DNA from: DASRJW01 sp035649435
GTDB lineage: Bacteria; Krumholzibacteriota; Krumholzibacteriia; G020349025
DNA length: 42,970 bases
NCBI GenBank assembly: GCA_035649435.1
Contig: DASRJO010000152.1
Coordinates: 1 to 42,970, forward strand
Direction of reading: 5' to 3'
The notes below the pieces were generated by a model. It saw nothing but the letters and a program-made list of their open reading frames with translations. It did no database searches and was not told the DNA's origin. The position numbers and the translations under genes were made by a program. Of the stretch, positions 16,083-27,532 are shown in pieces (the stretch's first letter is position 1; each line of letters begins with the position of its first letter).

Positions 16083-17587
16083 GCGCGGCCTCGCTTCGCC
16101 AAATGCATCGCGTAGTTCGCCGCCATGCCGGAATAGCCGTGGTGCGGGATGCGCGTGGAGGCTCGACGCAGCTCCGGGCGGCGCGCCTCGAGCCGGCGCA
16201 GGTCCTCGACCGACAGCCCCGTCTTCTGCAGCACCTCCTCGAAGTCGCTCTGCGCGCGTTTCTTCGCTTCGGTCAGGATCATCTGACAACGCGACAAGGC
16301 ATGGACCTCGGCGTCGCCCTTGACCTCGATCGGTGCATAGAGCAGGTCGGGGTAGCGGCCCTGCACGTTCGCCATGGCGCCCACCGACATCGTGTTCGGC
16401 ATGCACGAATACGGCGACAGCTCGCACACCATGTGCGCCTTCTTGTGGTGATAGACGTAGAGCGCCTTGCCGACCAGCATGTGGCCCTCGCCGCCGCGCA
16501 GCTCGTGGTGGAAGTACGGCGACGCCAGCTCTTTGAGCTCTTCCTGGTCCGGCAGCTGGTTGGGCACGCCGCCGAGCGCCTTGCGGAAGCCGTTGTAGTT
16601 GTGGTTGTAGAGCTTCTCGAAGCCGCGCACCATCGCCATCTTGAGCGGAATCTTCTTGTCCAGGTGGCGCTTCTTCTCCATGCGCCAGAGCGGCGTGTGC
16701 AGCAGATACGCCAGCCAGATGGCGATGGGCGGCGGGATGGTCTCGGCGCCCTCCTGCTCCAGCCAGCGTTTGATGTTGTAGTTGCCGTCGCCCTCGTGCG
16801 TCTGCAGCCAGAACTCGCCGGTCACCTTCACCTTGGGCTTGACCTGCAGGCGGTCGACTTCGACCTCGTCCCACTTCTTGCGCACTTCGCGCAACGCGTT
16901 CTTGAAGTACGGCGTGGCGAAATGCCAGGCGACGGCGCCCCATTTCTTGCCCTTGAGCGGCCGCTTGTGGAAGACGTCGTAGAGAATCTCGACGCTTTCC
17001 TTCATGACCGCATCCGTCTGGCCGGGGTTCACTTCGTACGGTCGCGTCGCGTACTCCATGTCGGTGAGAACGTCGGCGCAGAGAATCGCCCACACGATCC
17101 CGAGGCTGAGCGGCAGGTTGATGTCGAGACCGCCGCCTTCCTCCTTGCTGTCCATCTTGTTGTCGTCGAGGAGGAGAAGACGGAAGTCCTTCAATCCGAG
17201 GCCGTCGAGGGCCATTTCGTAGGATTGATGGTATTGGCCGAAGCGGCAGGGGCCGCAGGCGCCGGCGGTCAAGAACAGATAGTTGTTCACGATGTCTTCG
17301 CGGCCCTTGGCGGCGACTTCCGACTTGAGGAAGTTCACCAGGCTGCCGGTGGTGAAGATCGTCGGGCAGCAAGCGCCGACGTCGATCAGCTCTTTCCCGG
17401 CCTCGAGATCGGCGCGCTGGATGTTGGGAATCGGCTGCGCCTTGTAGCTCATGTTGTGGAAGGCGCCTTGCACCAGACGTTCGTGCTTCCACGTGAGCCC
17501 GCCGAAGAGAATCGTGACCTTGTCGCGCTCTTCGCGTTTGAATGGGCGTGCTTTGTAGGAAGTGTAGTGCTCGACCGCGGTGGCCAC
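16079..17587 (-). CDS. 2-hydroxyacyl-CoA dehydratase-type subunit, first gene of operon
   Basis: 502 residues. Conserved pieces are 'ILFGGLTWKHERLVQGAF', 'LIDVGACCPTIFTTGSLV' and 'TAGACGPCRFGQYHQSYE', which correspond to the cysteine-bearing C-terminal portion of the large dehydratase-activator fusion proteins. 'LSPYSCMPNTMSVGAMANV' near residue 415 adds a further conserved Cys. The cysteines probably hold an iron-sulphur cluster. The start is the GTG at 17587, 5 bases after AGGAGG in the minus-strand sequence. The longer open frame up to 17722 runs through the operator and promoter and is not used. The next gene overlaps by 4 bases, so translation is probably coupled. It is likely controlled by the TetR-type palindrome at 17725-17748. 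Confidence 0.8.
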   Translation of the reverse strand: MATAVEHYTSYKARPFKREERDKVTILFGGLTWKHERLVQGAFHNMSYKAQPIPNIQRADLEAGKELIDVGACCPTIFTTGSLVNFLKSEVAAKGREDIVNNYLFLTAGACGPCRFGQYHQSYEMALDGLGLKDFRLLLLDDNKMDSKEEGGGLDINLPLSLGIVWAILCADVLTDMEYATRPYEVNPGQTDAVMKESVEILYDVFHKRPLKGKKWGAVAWHFATPYFKNALREVRKKWDEVEVDRLQVKPKVKVTGEFWLQTHEGDGNYNIKRWLEQEGAETIPPPIAIWLAYLLHTPLWRMEKKRHLDKKIPLKMAMVRGFEKLYNHNYNGFRKALGGVPNQLPDQEELKELASPYFHHELRGGEGHMLVGKALYVYHHKKAHMVCELSPYSCMPNTMSVGAMANVQGRYPDLLYAPIEVKGDAEVHALSRCQMILTEAKKRAQSDFEEVLQKTGLSVEDLRRLEARRPELRRASTRIPHHGYSGMAANYAMHLAKRGRA

Positions 17588-17722
17588 GGCATCCTCCTTG
17601 TTGCTCGATCTCGCGAGCGGTTCCTCGCGAGTGTGTGGAACCAAGCAGGCGGCCCGCCGGCGCTCCATCGCGAGGGCTGATCCTCGGACGCTCTGCACGT
17701 GTCGGACTCGACGAACGGACAA

Positions 17723-17752
17723 ATACTAGACTGACGTGTCAGTCCAGTTCAA
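17723..17752 (-). promoter_or_regulatory. Promoter of the dehydratase-like operon
   Basis: On the minus strand TTGAAC (17752-17747), an 18-base spacer and TAGTAT (17728-17723), about 136 bases before the GTG start. The spacer is filled by the palindrome described next, which is how repressor-controlled promoters usually look. Confidence 0.55.
17725..17748. promoter_or_regulatory. 24-bp TetR-type operator palindrome
   Basis: Arms ACTAGACTGAC (17725-17735) and GTCAGTCCAGT (17738-17748) are inverted with one mismatch around a 2-base centre. The symmetry and the inner GACTGAC/GTCAGTC core are typical of TetR-family operators. It lies in and over the -35/-10 spacer of the dehydratase-like operon, immediately downstream of a tetR gene, which is the obvious candidate regulator. 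Confidence 0.7.
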
Positions 17753-17761
17753 GAGCTTTTG

Positions 17762-17776
17762 GATTGTGTAACAATC
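17762..17776. promoter_or_regulatory. Second inverted repeat upstream of the operon promoter
   Basis: GATTGT-GTA-ACAATC is a perfect 6-bp inverted repeat 10 bases upstream of the -35 hexamer. It could bind a second regulator. The surrounding 17588-17908 gene-free stretch (321 bases) also holds the promoter, the 24-bp operator and a weak hairpin (minus-strand CGGTT...AACCG followed by TTGTTTTT near 17840-17870) that may end the tetR transcript. Confidence 0.45.
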
Positions 17777-17908
17777 AGTGAATGAATACTTTATCTATGT
17801 CAACCGACAGTGGGCTCCGTAGAGTTCGCGAGGTGTCGGGAAAAACAATTGGTCGGTTCGAGAACGAAATAACCGAATCCGTTCACGGCGCTGCGATTGT
17901 GCCGTGCA

Positions 17909-18598
17909 TCAGATGCGCAGGAACCCGCGCAAGTTGTAACGCAGAACCTCGTCCACCATGGGTTCGAGAGCGCGCCGGGCGAAGGAGCCGGATTGCAAGC
18001 CGTGGAAGACGATCTCCTTGACGCTGCCGAAGATGCATTGGGCCACGAGCTCGTCATCCAATTGGCGCACGACACCGATCTGTTGGCCGCGTTGCAGGGC
18101 ACGACGGATGAGGTCGATGATGCTTTCGATGAAGTCCTGGACCTTCTGATCTGCCTCGGGGTCGATGCCCTGACCGGTGCGGAAGAGGATTCCCATCAGG
18201 TTCTCGTTCTGCGCCACCACGCGCAGGGCGCAGGTCACATTGGCGCGCAGCTGCTCGAGCGGGCTCGGGGCGCCCGGCTCGAGGTCCACCGGGCGCACGC
18301 AAGCGGCGAGCTTGAAGAAGAGAGAATCCAGCAGCTCGCTGAAGATGACACGCTTGCTGTCGAAGTAGAGATAGAAAGTGCCGCGCGAGACCCCGGCCGC
18401 CTGGATGACATCGGTGATGCTCGCGGCATGGAAGCCCTTGTCGGCGAACACGCCCTCCGCGGCGCGCAAGATCTGCTCGCGGCGCGCCTGACGCTGGTCA
18501 CTGGCGCGCGCCGAACGCCGGTCATTGCGCGGCGCCGGCCGCGCCTTCTGCGGCGCGGACTTGCGTTTGCTGCGTCCGGCGCGGTCGACAGGAACCAA
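17909..18598 (-). CDS. TetR-family transcriptional regulator
   Basis: 229 residues from a TTG start at 18598, which follows GGAGG by 10 bases. Starts further upstream would overlap aconitase and add unrelated residues. After a basic N-terminal tail the TetR helix-turn-helix is clear: 'REQILRAAEGVFADKGFH' and 'ITDVIQAAGVSRGTFYLYF', followed by the helical ligand-binding domain. 'RGTFYLYFDSKRVIFSELL' is the usual end of the DNA-binding domain. It lies 17 bases after aconitase, so it is probably in the same transcript as the MFS transporter and aconitase. It also stands just upstream of the dehydratase-like operon, whose promoter holds a TetR-type palindrome. Likely a repressor released by an acyl-CoA or organic acid, which is inference. 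Confidence 0.85.
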   Translation of the reverse strand: MVPVDRAGRSKRKSAPQKARPAPRNDRRSARASDQRQARREQILRAAEGVFADKGFHAASITDVIQAAGVSRGTFYLYFDSKRVIFSELLDSLFFKLAACVRPVDLEPGAPSPLEQLRANVTCALRVVAQNENLMGILFRTGQGIDPEADQKVQDFIESIIDLIRRALQRGQQIGVVRQLDDELVAQCIFGSVKEIVFHGLQSGSFARRALEPMVDEVLRYNLRGFLRI

Positions 18599-18615
18599 GA
18601 GAGACTGGCCTCCGC

Positions 18616-21338
<2,723 letters not shown>

Positions 21339-21342
<4 letters not shown>

Positions 21343-22646
21343 GATTCGCTCCCACTCTGAGGTGGCGTCACCGCGGCGCCGACAGGCGATGTCGCGGCGG
21401 TCCACTCCCGGAAGTCCGTGCGAGGCGGCAGATTAACACTTGTCGAGGAGACGATGGAAGCACGACGCACGAGCAGCAGGACGACGACGAAGCCGAGGGT
21501 GCCGAGCACGAAAGTGCCGGCAGCGATGTCCATGCCACGGAGCAGCCCCCAGCGGTCGGCAATGGCACCGATCACGAGGGGCGCCCAGGTGACGGCGACC
21601 AGATGCACGATGGCGTTGTACAAACCCATCGCTGTCGCGTGGGCGCGTTCCGGCGTCATGTCGTGCAGAACCGCGGTGAGCGGGCCGTGGTACCAGCTGA
21701 GGAAGAAGCCCGAAGTGAAAAAGGTGGCGAGGAAGACCATCCGGTTCGGCGTATGCACCGCCCACACCAAGAAAGGAATGCCGAGCGCCAGACCCGCGAC
21801 GATGACTGCGACACGCCCCCAGGCAACGCGGCGCATGAGCCGGTCGGCGAGCCAGGCACCGACGATGATTCCGAGCACGCCGGCTACGCCTAAGCTGGCG
21901 CCCAAGATGAGGCCGGCTTCGCCCAGCCCGAAGCCCTTGTGACGCACGACGAACGTGGTGCCCCAGAAAATCAACGCATAGGCCGAGAAAGTGACGAAGC
22001 AGCCGCTCACGACGGCCGCGGCATAGGCCGGCAAGCGCAACAGATTGCGCAAAGGCACGGGGCGCGGGGCAGTCTCCACCCGCGGTTCATGCAACGACAC
22101 GATCTTCCACGCCAGCAGGATACCGGGGATCGCGACGATGAAGAGCGTCGGGCGCCAGCCGATCGAGGACGCGAGCGCTCCTCCCAGACCGAGCCCGACA
22201 CAGCCGCCGATGAACATCCCGGCGTTGAACGTTCCCTGCACGCGGGCACGGACCGCGGCGGGAAAACTGCGGGTGATGATCGCCGTCGCGGCCGGTGTGA
22301 AGGCGGCCTCCCCGAGCCCGACCAGGGAGCGCGCGACCAGCAACAAGCGGAACGAACGCGCCAGCCCCGTGACGAATGTCGCCAGGCTCCAGAACAGCAC
22401 GGCGGCCGCCATGACGTTCTTGCGCGAGGTCCGGTCGGCGAGCATCCCGAGCGGCAAGGTGAATATCGAGTGCATGAGGGCGAATGCGGTGCCGAGCAAC
22501 GCCGCCTGCGAGTGAGACAGGGAGAAGTCGTCCTGGAGCAGCGGCAGAATGGCGCCGATGATCTGCCGGTCGACGAAGTTCATGAAGTTGACCAGGGAGA
22601 GAATCGCCAATACCTGGAACTGGTGCTTGTCGAGCGGCTGGCGCAT
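21339..22646 (-). CDS. MFS transporter, Spinster-like
   Basis: 435 residues with about 12 membrane helices. The first helix region 'LAILSLVNFMNFVDRQIIGAI' and the loop 'LPLGMLADRTSRKNVMA' are typical of the Spinster/organic-acid branch of the major facilitator superfamily. The second-half loop is 'GAWLADRLMRRVAWGR'. The start is the ATG at 22646, preceded by GGAG at 7 bases; a GTG at 22667 in frame is possible. Its stop overlaps the aconitase start (ATGA), so the two are translationally coupled. The context suggests it carries a di- or tricarboxylate or a related acid, but family members also export sugars, lipids or drugs. It is divergent from the metalloprotease gene. Confidence 0.88.
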
Positions 22647-22860
22647 TCTGACTCCGGGTTGCGACACGCGTCACACTACACGCTCTCCCCTCGGCCGGCG
22701 CGCCCACAGGGGCCGCTTTCCGACGCTCTGGGGGGGGTTCTTTCGCCTCGTGGGTGGTGTAGGATATTCAGGCTATTGCGCCTATTGCGCCTGGCAAGGA
22801 TCCAAGGTCCGCCATGCGTCCCTCGAGCACTCCTCGCCGATACTCTGGAGGTCGTTGGCC

Positions 22861-25515
22861 GTGAAGCGCTTCATGGTCCTGTTGCTCACCCTCGTTCTGG
22901 CCGTTCCCTCTGCATCGGCGTGGGCCGCGAAGAAGCCCAAGAAGTCCGAGGACGCCAAAAGCGAGCAGAAAGAAGAAGGAAACAAGAAGAAGGGGTCGTT
23001 CAAGGAGTTCTCGGAGGTCACCGAAGACGCGAAGCTCCTGGAAGGCTTCTTCGACGTCTATCAGAAACCCGACCAATTGTTGTTGGCCGTTCCCGAAAAC
23101 CGTTTGGATGAAGATTTCCTGATGAACTTCACCCTCGCCCAGGGCGTGGGAACCGGCTGGCTCATCGGTGGCTCCATGATGAACTGGGAGGCGTTGCTCG
23201 TCTGCTTCGAACGTCACGGCAATACCGTGTATCTGGTGTCGAAGCCGACGCATTACAAGGCCAGCGATCCCGGCTACAAGGACATGGTCGATTTCGCCTT
23301 CGGATCCTCGGTGCTGGCCTCGGCCGAGATCCTCAGCCTTCGCGACAAGGACAAGGCACTCGTGATCGATGTCGACAAGTGGTTCCTCTCCGACCTGTCG
23401 GGTGTGGGGGAGGTGTTGCGTTTCACGTTGTCGCCGGCCCCCGGGCAGCGCGGCAACGCGCAGCTCGAATCGGACAAGAGCTTCATCGAGGAAGTCAAAG
23501 TCTTCCCGGAGAACGTCAACGTCCTGGCCAAGCTCTCCTTCAGGCCGGGAGAACCCGTGGATTGGGATGCCGTGCCGGACGGCAGGTCGGTGCCGCTGTC
23601 GGTGCACTGCGTGATGGCGCGGCTGCCCGAAGTACCCATGGAACCCCGACTTGCCGACGATCGCATGGGTTACTTCCTGCTGGCGCAGAAGGACTTCGCT
23701 CAGCAGGAGAAGTCTTTCTTCACCCGGTACGTCCGCAAGTGGAGGCTCGAGCCCGACCGCAAGCGCGACGAGTTGTTCATTCCCAAGAAGCCGATCACCT
23801 ACTACATCGACTCGAGCGTGCCGCCGGAGCTTCGGCCTTACGTGCAGGCCGGAATCGAGGAATGGAACCGCGCGTTCGAAGCAGCGGGATTCGAGAACGC
23901 CATGCGCGCCGATCTGTTGCCGCGCGATGCCGATCCCGAAGACCTGCGCTATGCCACGATTCGCTGGGTCGCGACCGATGTGCCGAGCTATGGCGCCATC
24001 GGGCCTTCGGTCGTCGATCCGAGGACGGGTGAAGTTCTCGACGCCGACGTGCTGTTCGACGCATCGATCACGCTATGGGCGCGCAACACCTGGCGCAATT
24101 TTGCCGACCCGGCGCGCACGATCGAAAACGCCTTGGGCATCTCGGCGGAGCTGCCGGCGCCGTTTGGCCCCAACTACGAGCATGCCGGCTTCGTCGACGC
24201 GCTGACCATGCAAATGGGGCTCGTGCGTGCGAGCCTCCTCCTGAGTGGCGACATCACACCGCAGGATCCCGTGCCGATCGAATTCGTCGGTGAGTTCCTG
24301 AAGTTCGTCACCATGCACGAGGTCGGGCACACGCTGGGTTTGCGGCACAACTTCCGCGGTTCCACCGACACACCGATGCTCAAGTTACACGATCGCGTGT
24401 GGACGGGGGAAAACGGCCTGGTGAACTCGGTGATGGAGTATCCGGCGCCGAATCTCGCCGTCGACGGCAAGCCCAACGGCCACTACTACACGCCCACGGT
24501 CGGCACGTGGGATAAGTGGGCGATCTCCTTCGGCTACATGCCCGACGCGGCCAAGGCCGCGACGCTGGCGCGTCAGGCGGCGCAGGACGGCAATCTGTAT
24601 GGCACCGACGAAGATGCCGGCGGGATCGCTGCCCTCGACCCGACGGTCAACGTCTGGGACCTGGGTGACGACCCGTTGGCCTGGAGCAAGGGACGGTCGC
24701 AGCTCATTCGCGGCATCTGGTCCCGGTTGCCGTCGGTGGTGCTCTACGACGGCCAGCCGCACTACGAGCTGACCAACTCGCTGATGACCTTGATGGTTGG
24801 TTACGTGCAAGCACTGGCACCGGCGGTGAAGTACATCGGCGGCCAAGAGGTGAACCGGGATCACTTCGGGGATCCACAAGCTCGCGCGCCATTCGTCGTG
24901 GTGCCGAAGGCCAAGCAGCGCGAGGCGCTCGATCACGTGGTGCAGAGCGCCTTCAGCGAAACGGCCTTCGTCCTGCCGCGCGAGGTCCTGACCCAGCTGG
25001 GCTCGAATCGCTGGAGCCATTGGGGACAGCCGAACACCATCCTCGGACGCGTGGAGATTCCGCTGCAAGAGCTGGTGCTCTTGATGCAAGGCGGGCTGTT
25101 CGACTTGATGACGAACCCGGTGCGGCTGTCGCGCCTGGTGGAGAACGAGAGTCTGGTCGGAGCGCAGAACGTGCTCTCGATTCCGGAAATGATGGATGCG
25201 CTGAGCGGTGCGGTGTGGAGCGAGGTTTGGGGAGCGCAGCCCCGCAACGTCACCAGCATGCGGCGCAATCTCCAGCGCCTGTACGTCGACCGGATGACGA
25301 CGATCATCGCCCATCCACCGGCCCGGATGCCGGAGGATGCGCGTGCGGTGACGCGCGCGCAGCTGCGCGACTTGCAGACCCGACTGCAGCGCGCCGTTGC
25401 AGCCGGCACCACTCTCGACGCGTACACCCGTGCCCATCTCGCCGAGATCCAAGAACGGGTCGAGAAGGCGCTCGACGCCGGCCTCGAAGCGGAGCTGTTG
25501 GGCAGGCGCGGCTGA
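22861..25515 (+). CDS. Secreted zinc metalloprotease (DUF5117/DUF4953-type)
   Basis: 884 residues from a GTG that follows GGAGGT by 8 bases. A signal peptide (VKRFMVLLLTLVLAVPSASAWA) is followed by a highly charged Lys/Glu-rich stretch and then a beta-rich N-terminal domain. The catalytic motif HEVGHTLGLRHN at residues 486-497 fits the metzincin pattern HExxHxxGxxH with Glu487 as base. 'NSVMEYPAPNL' about 40 residues later contains the Met of the Met-turn. Large proteins of this layout are common in Bacteroidetes and related groups, and their substrates are unknown. The next gene begins directly after its stop (TGAGTG), so the two are co-transcribed. The upstream 214 bases hold a CTATTGCGC direct repeat at 22773-22790. 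Confidence 0.88.
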   Translation: MKRFMVLLLTLVLAVPSASAWAAKKPKKSEDAKSEQKEEGNKKKGSFKEFSEVTEDAKLLEGFFDVYQKPDQLLLAVPENRLDEDFLMNFTLAQGVGTGWLIGGSMMNWEALLVCFERHGNTVYLVSKPTHYKASDPGYKDMVDFAFGSSVLASAEILSLRDKDKALVIDVDKWFLSDLSGVGEVLRFTLSPAPGQRGNAQLESDKSFIEEVKVFPENVNVLAKLSFRPGEPVDWDAVPDGRSVPLSVHCVMARLPEVPMEPRLADDRMGYFLLAQKDFAQQEKSFFTRYVRKWRLEPDRKRDELFIPKKPITYYIDSSVPPELRPYVQAGIEEWNRAFEAAGFENAMRADLLPRDADPEDLRYATIRWVATDVPSYGAIGPSVVDPRTGEVLDADVLFDASITLWARNTWRNFADPARTIENALGISAELPAPFGPNYEHAGFVDALTMQMGLVRASLLLSGDITPQDPVPIEFVGEFLKFVTMHEVGHTLGLRHNFRGSTDTPMLKLHDRVWTGENGLVNSVMEYPAPNLAVDGKPNGHYYTPTVGTWDKWAISFGYMPDAAKAATLARQAAQDGNLYGTDEDAGGIAALDPTVNVWDLGDDPLAWSKGRSQLIRGIWSRLPSVVLYDGQPHYELTNSLMTLMVGYVQALAPAVKYIGGQEVNRDHFGDPQARAPFVVVPKAKQREALDHVVQSAFSETAFVLPREVLTQLGSNRWSHWGQPNTILGRVEIPLQELVLLMQGGLFDLMTNPVRLSRLVENESLVGAQNVLSIPEMMDALSGAVWSEVWGAQPRNVTSMRRNLQRLYVDRMTTIIAHPPARMPEDARAVTRAQLRDLQTRLQRAVAAGTTLDAYTRAHLAEIQERVEKALDAGLEAELLGRRG

Positions 25516-27147
25516 GTGCGCCGTACGCGGGCAAGTGTCTTATCGGGTCTCCTGGCGGCGGGGCTTGGCCTCGCCGCCTGTGAGCCCGACGGCGCTCCTG
25601 CACCGCGGCTCGTCGTGCTCGTCGTCGTCGATCAGCTGCGTGGCGATCTCCTGCAACGCTACGCCGATTGTTGGCGTGGCGGCTTCCGACGTCTTCTCGA
25701 CCAGGGCGCCTGTTTCACCAAGGCCGTGCAAGACCATGCGGTGACCAACACGGGTCCTGGCCATGCGACTCTCGCCACCGGTGTTTTTCCAGCCCGGCAT
25801 GGCATCGTCGACAATTCTTGGTGCGAGCGCATCGCTCAAGACATCGTCGTCGTTCCCTGCGTCGCCGATTCGACGACGCATGTCGTCGGCTCCTCGCTCG
25901 CGGGCGCATCCCCGCACCGATTGTTGTCTCCGACGCTCGCCGAGTGGATGCAAGCTGCGGACGCGCGATCGCATGTCGTGGCGCTCGGCGGCAAGGATCG
26001 CGCCAGCATCCTGCTGGCGGGGAAAGCACGCGGCGACGTCTATTGGTTCTCGCGCCAAGACGGGCGCTTCGTCACCTCGAGCTGGTATGCAGCGTCGGAT
26101 CCGGACTGGCTGCAACAGTTCAATGCCAGCCAGTGGCAGACGCTGTGCCGCGATTCCACCTGGATGTGCGAGGTGCCGGTGGCGGATCGGTCCCGGGCGC
26201 GTGTCGCCGCGTCGAGCGAGGGTGACGGGACGCGAGCGCATGCCGTCGGTGGAGGTGGACCCGACTCGAACCGTCTCGACTTCGTGCATCGATTCGACGC
26301 CGTCCAAGGCGGCTTCTGGGAATGGTGGAATGATACGCCGTTCCCTGACGCTGCGATTCTGTCCTTGGCGGCGGCGGCGGTGTCGGCGCGAGGTTTGGGC
26401 GAGGACGATGCGCCGGACCTGCTGGCCCTAGGGCTGTCGCAGACGGACCTTGTCGGTCACGAGTACGGTCCGCTGAGCCTCGAACAGCTCGACAACTTGC
26501 TCCGGCTCGACCGCGCTCTCGGCACATTCCTCGAATTCTTGGATACCGAGGTCGGCCGCGATCGCTGGGTGATGGCCTTGAGCGCCGATCATGGCGTCAC
26601 GGACTTGGGCGTCAATCGACGGGAGGACGGCATCCCCGTCCAAAAGGTTTCCGCCGCCAGTGTCGATTCACTGTTCGACGAGTTGCGCGGGATGGAGGCG
26701 AACGCGAGTCAGGCAGCGGAACGTGAACAGCTCGTAGCAGCGCGTGTCGCACAACATGGCTTCATAGCCGAGGTCTTCACCTATTCCGCACTCGAGAGCG
26801 CGGTCACAGCAGAGGACTCGTTCCTGCTGTTGTTTCGCCACTCGCATCATCCCGGCCGCTTTCCGCTCGCGCCGCTGGGGTCGGGCTCGCGGCGGCGGAC
26901 GCTCGGCGTCTATGGCATCGAAGCCCGGTTGCAACCGTGGGCGGTGCGATCCGAGGCTGGCGCTGCGCACGGGTCGCCGAGCTTCGACGATCGGCATGTG
27001 CCGATCCTCTTCCTCGGCGCACGAATCCCCGCCGGCTCGTCGGCACGTCGGATTCGAAGCGTCGATGTCGCGCCGACCCTGGCGCAAATGGCGCGCATTC
27101 CGGCGCCCGCCGGTTTGGACGGGAACGTCCTGGAGCTTGCACCCTGA
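25516..27147 (+). CDS. Lipoprotein alkaline phosphatase / phosphodiesterase, PafA-like
   Basis: 543 residues starting with GTG right after the preceding stop codon. The N-terminus is a lipoprotein signal with lipobox LAAC (Cys22), so it is probably anchored to a membrane, and signal peptidase II (lspA) is encoded 1.3 kb away. The alkaline-phosphatase superfamily fold shows 'VVVDQLRGDLLQRY' with the metal Asp, the nucleophile Thr of 'VTNTGPGHATLATG', 'LSQTDLVGHEYGP' and 'SADHGVTD' with metal Asp/His residues. It hydrolyses phosphate mono- or diesters outside the cytoplasm. An insert rich in Gly/Ser around residues 230-255 ('GGGGPDSN') is unusual. It is probably co-expressed with the metalloprotease. 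Confidence 0.87.
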   Translation: MRRTRASVLSGLLAAGLGLAACEPDGAPAPRLVVLVVVDQLRGDLLQRYADCWRGGFRRLLDQGACFTKAVQDHAVTNTGPGHATLATGVFPARHGIVDNSWCERIAQDIVVVPCVADSTTHVVGSSLAGASPHRLLSPTLAEWMQAADARSHVVALGGKDRASILLAGKARGDVYWFSRQDGRFVTSSWYAASDPDWLQQFNASQWQTLCRDSTWMCEVPVADRSRARVAASSEGDGTRAHAVGGGGPDSNRLDFVHRFDAVQGGFWEWWNDTPFPDAAILSLAAAAVSARGLGEDDAPDLLALGLSQTDLVGHEYGPLSLEQLDNLLRLDRALGTFLEFLDTEVGRDRWVMALSADHGVTDLGVNRREDGIPVQKVSAASVDSLFDELRGMEANASQAAEREQLVAARVAQHGFIAEVFTYSALESAVTAEDSFLLLFRHSHHPGRFPLAPLGSGSRRRTLGVYGIEARLQPWAVRSEAGAAHGSPSFDDRHVPILFLGARIPAGSSARRIRSVDVAPTLAQMARIPAPAGLDGNVLELAP

Positions 27148-27532
27148 TGGCTTGCGGCGCATCGCCGATCTGACGCACTGCAGCGCATCCGCCTCGATCC
27201 CGTGCCTCTCGGAACGCCTACCGTTGGCCCCACCTGGGATGCGGACGATGGCCGCGTCAAATCGCAGGGTCGTCGCGAGGCAAACGGCAGTCCGAACGAT
27301 GTCGGCACGCCGGCACCCGCGCCTGCACCAGGGGAAACCTCCAGAGCGTGCGTTCCAGCAATGCAGCCCGAACACACGAGCGTTTCCGCAGAGGCATCGG
27401 GATCTTCTACATCGACAAGTGAACAATGACAGCGACATGGCATGAATGCACACTAAGTTTGTCTGCGGAAAAGGTTCTCCTTGAATGAAGACAGCCTCGA
27501 TGCCAACTCGCGTGCGGCCGTGGGAGGCGTTG
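27148..27532. other. Gene-free stretch between converging genes
   Basis: 385 bases between the phosphatase stop and the stop of the minus-strand CYTH gene. I found no credible gene: open frames here lack a ribosome-binding site and family features. A moderately AT-rich segment (27420-27480) has no clear terminator. It may hold only the 3' ends of both transcripts. Confidence 0.5.

Noticed and set aside
15866..17680. 604-codon plus-strand frame across the first dehydratase-like gene
   Set aside because: Antisense shadow with Arg/Gln/His bias; the opposite strand has conserved cysteine motifs.
27202..27429. 75-codon Ser/Pro-rich plus-strand frame in the gene-free stretch
   Set aside because: No ribosome-binding site or recognisable feature, and minus frames there look equally plausible.
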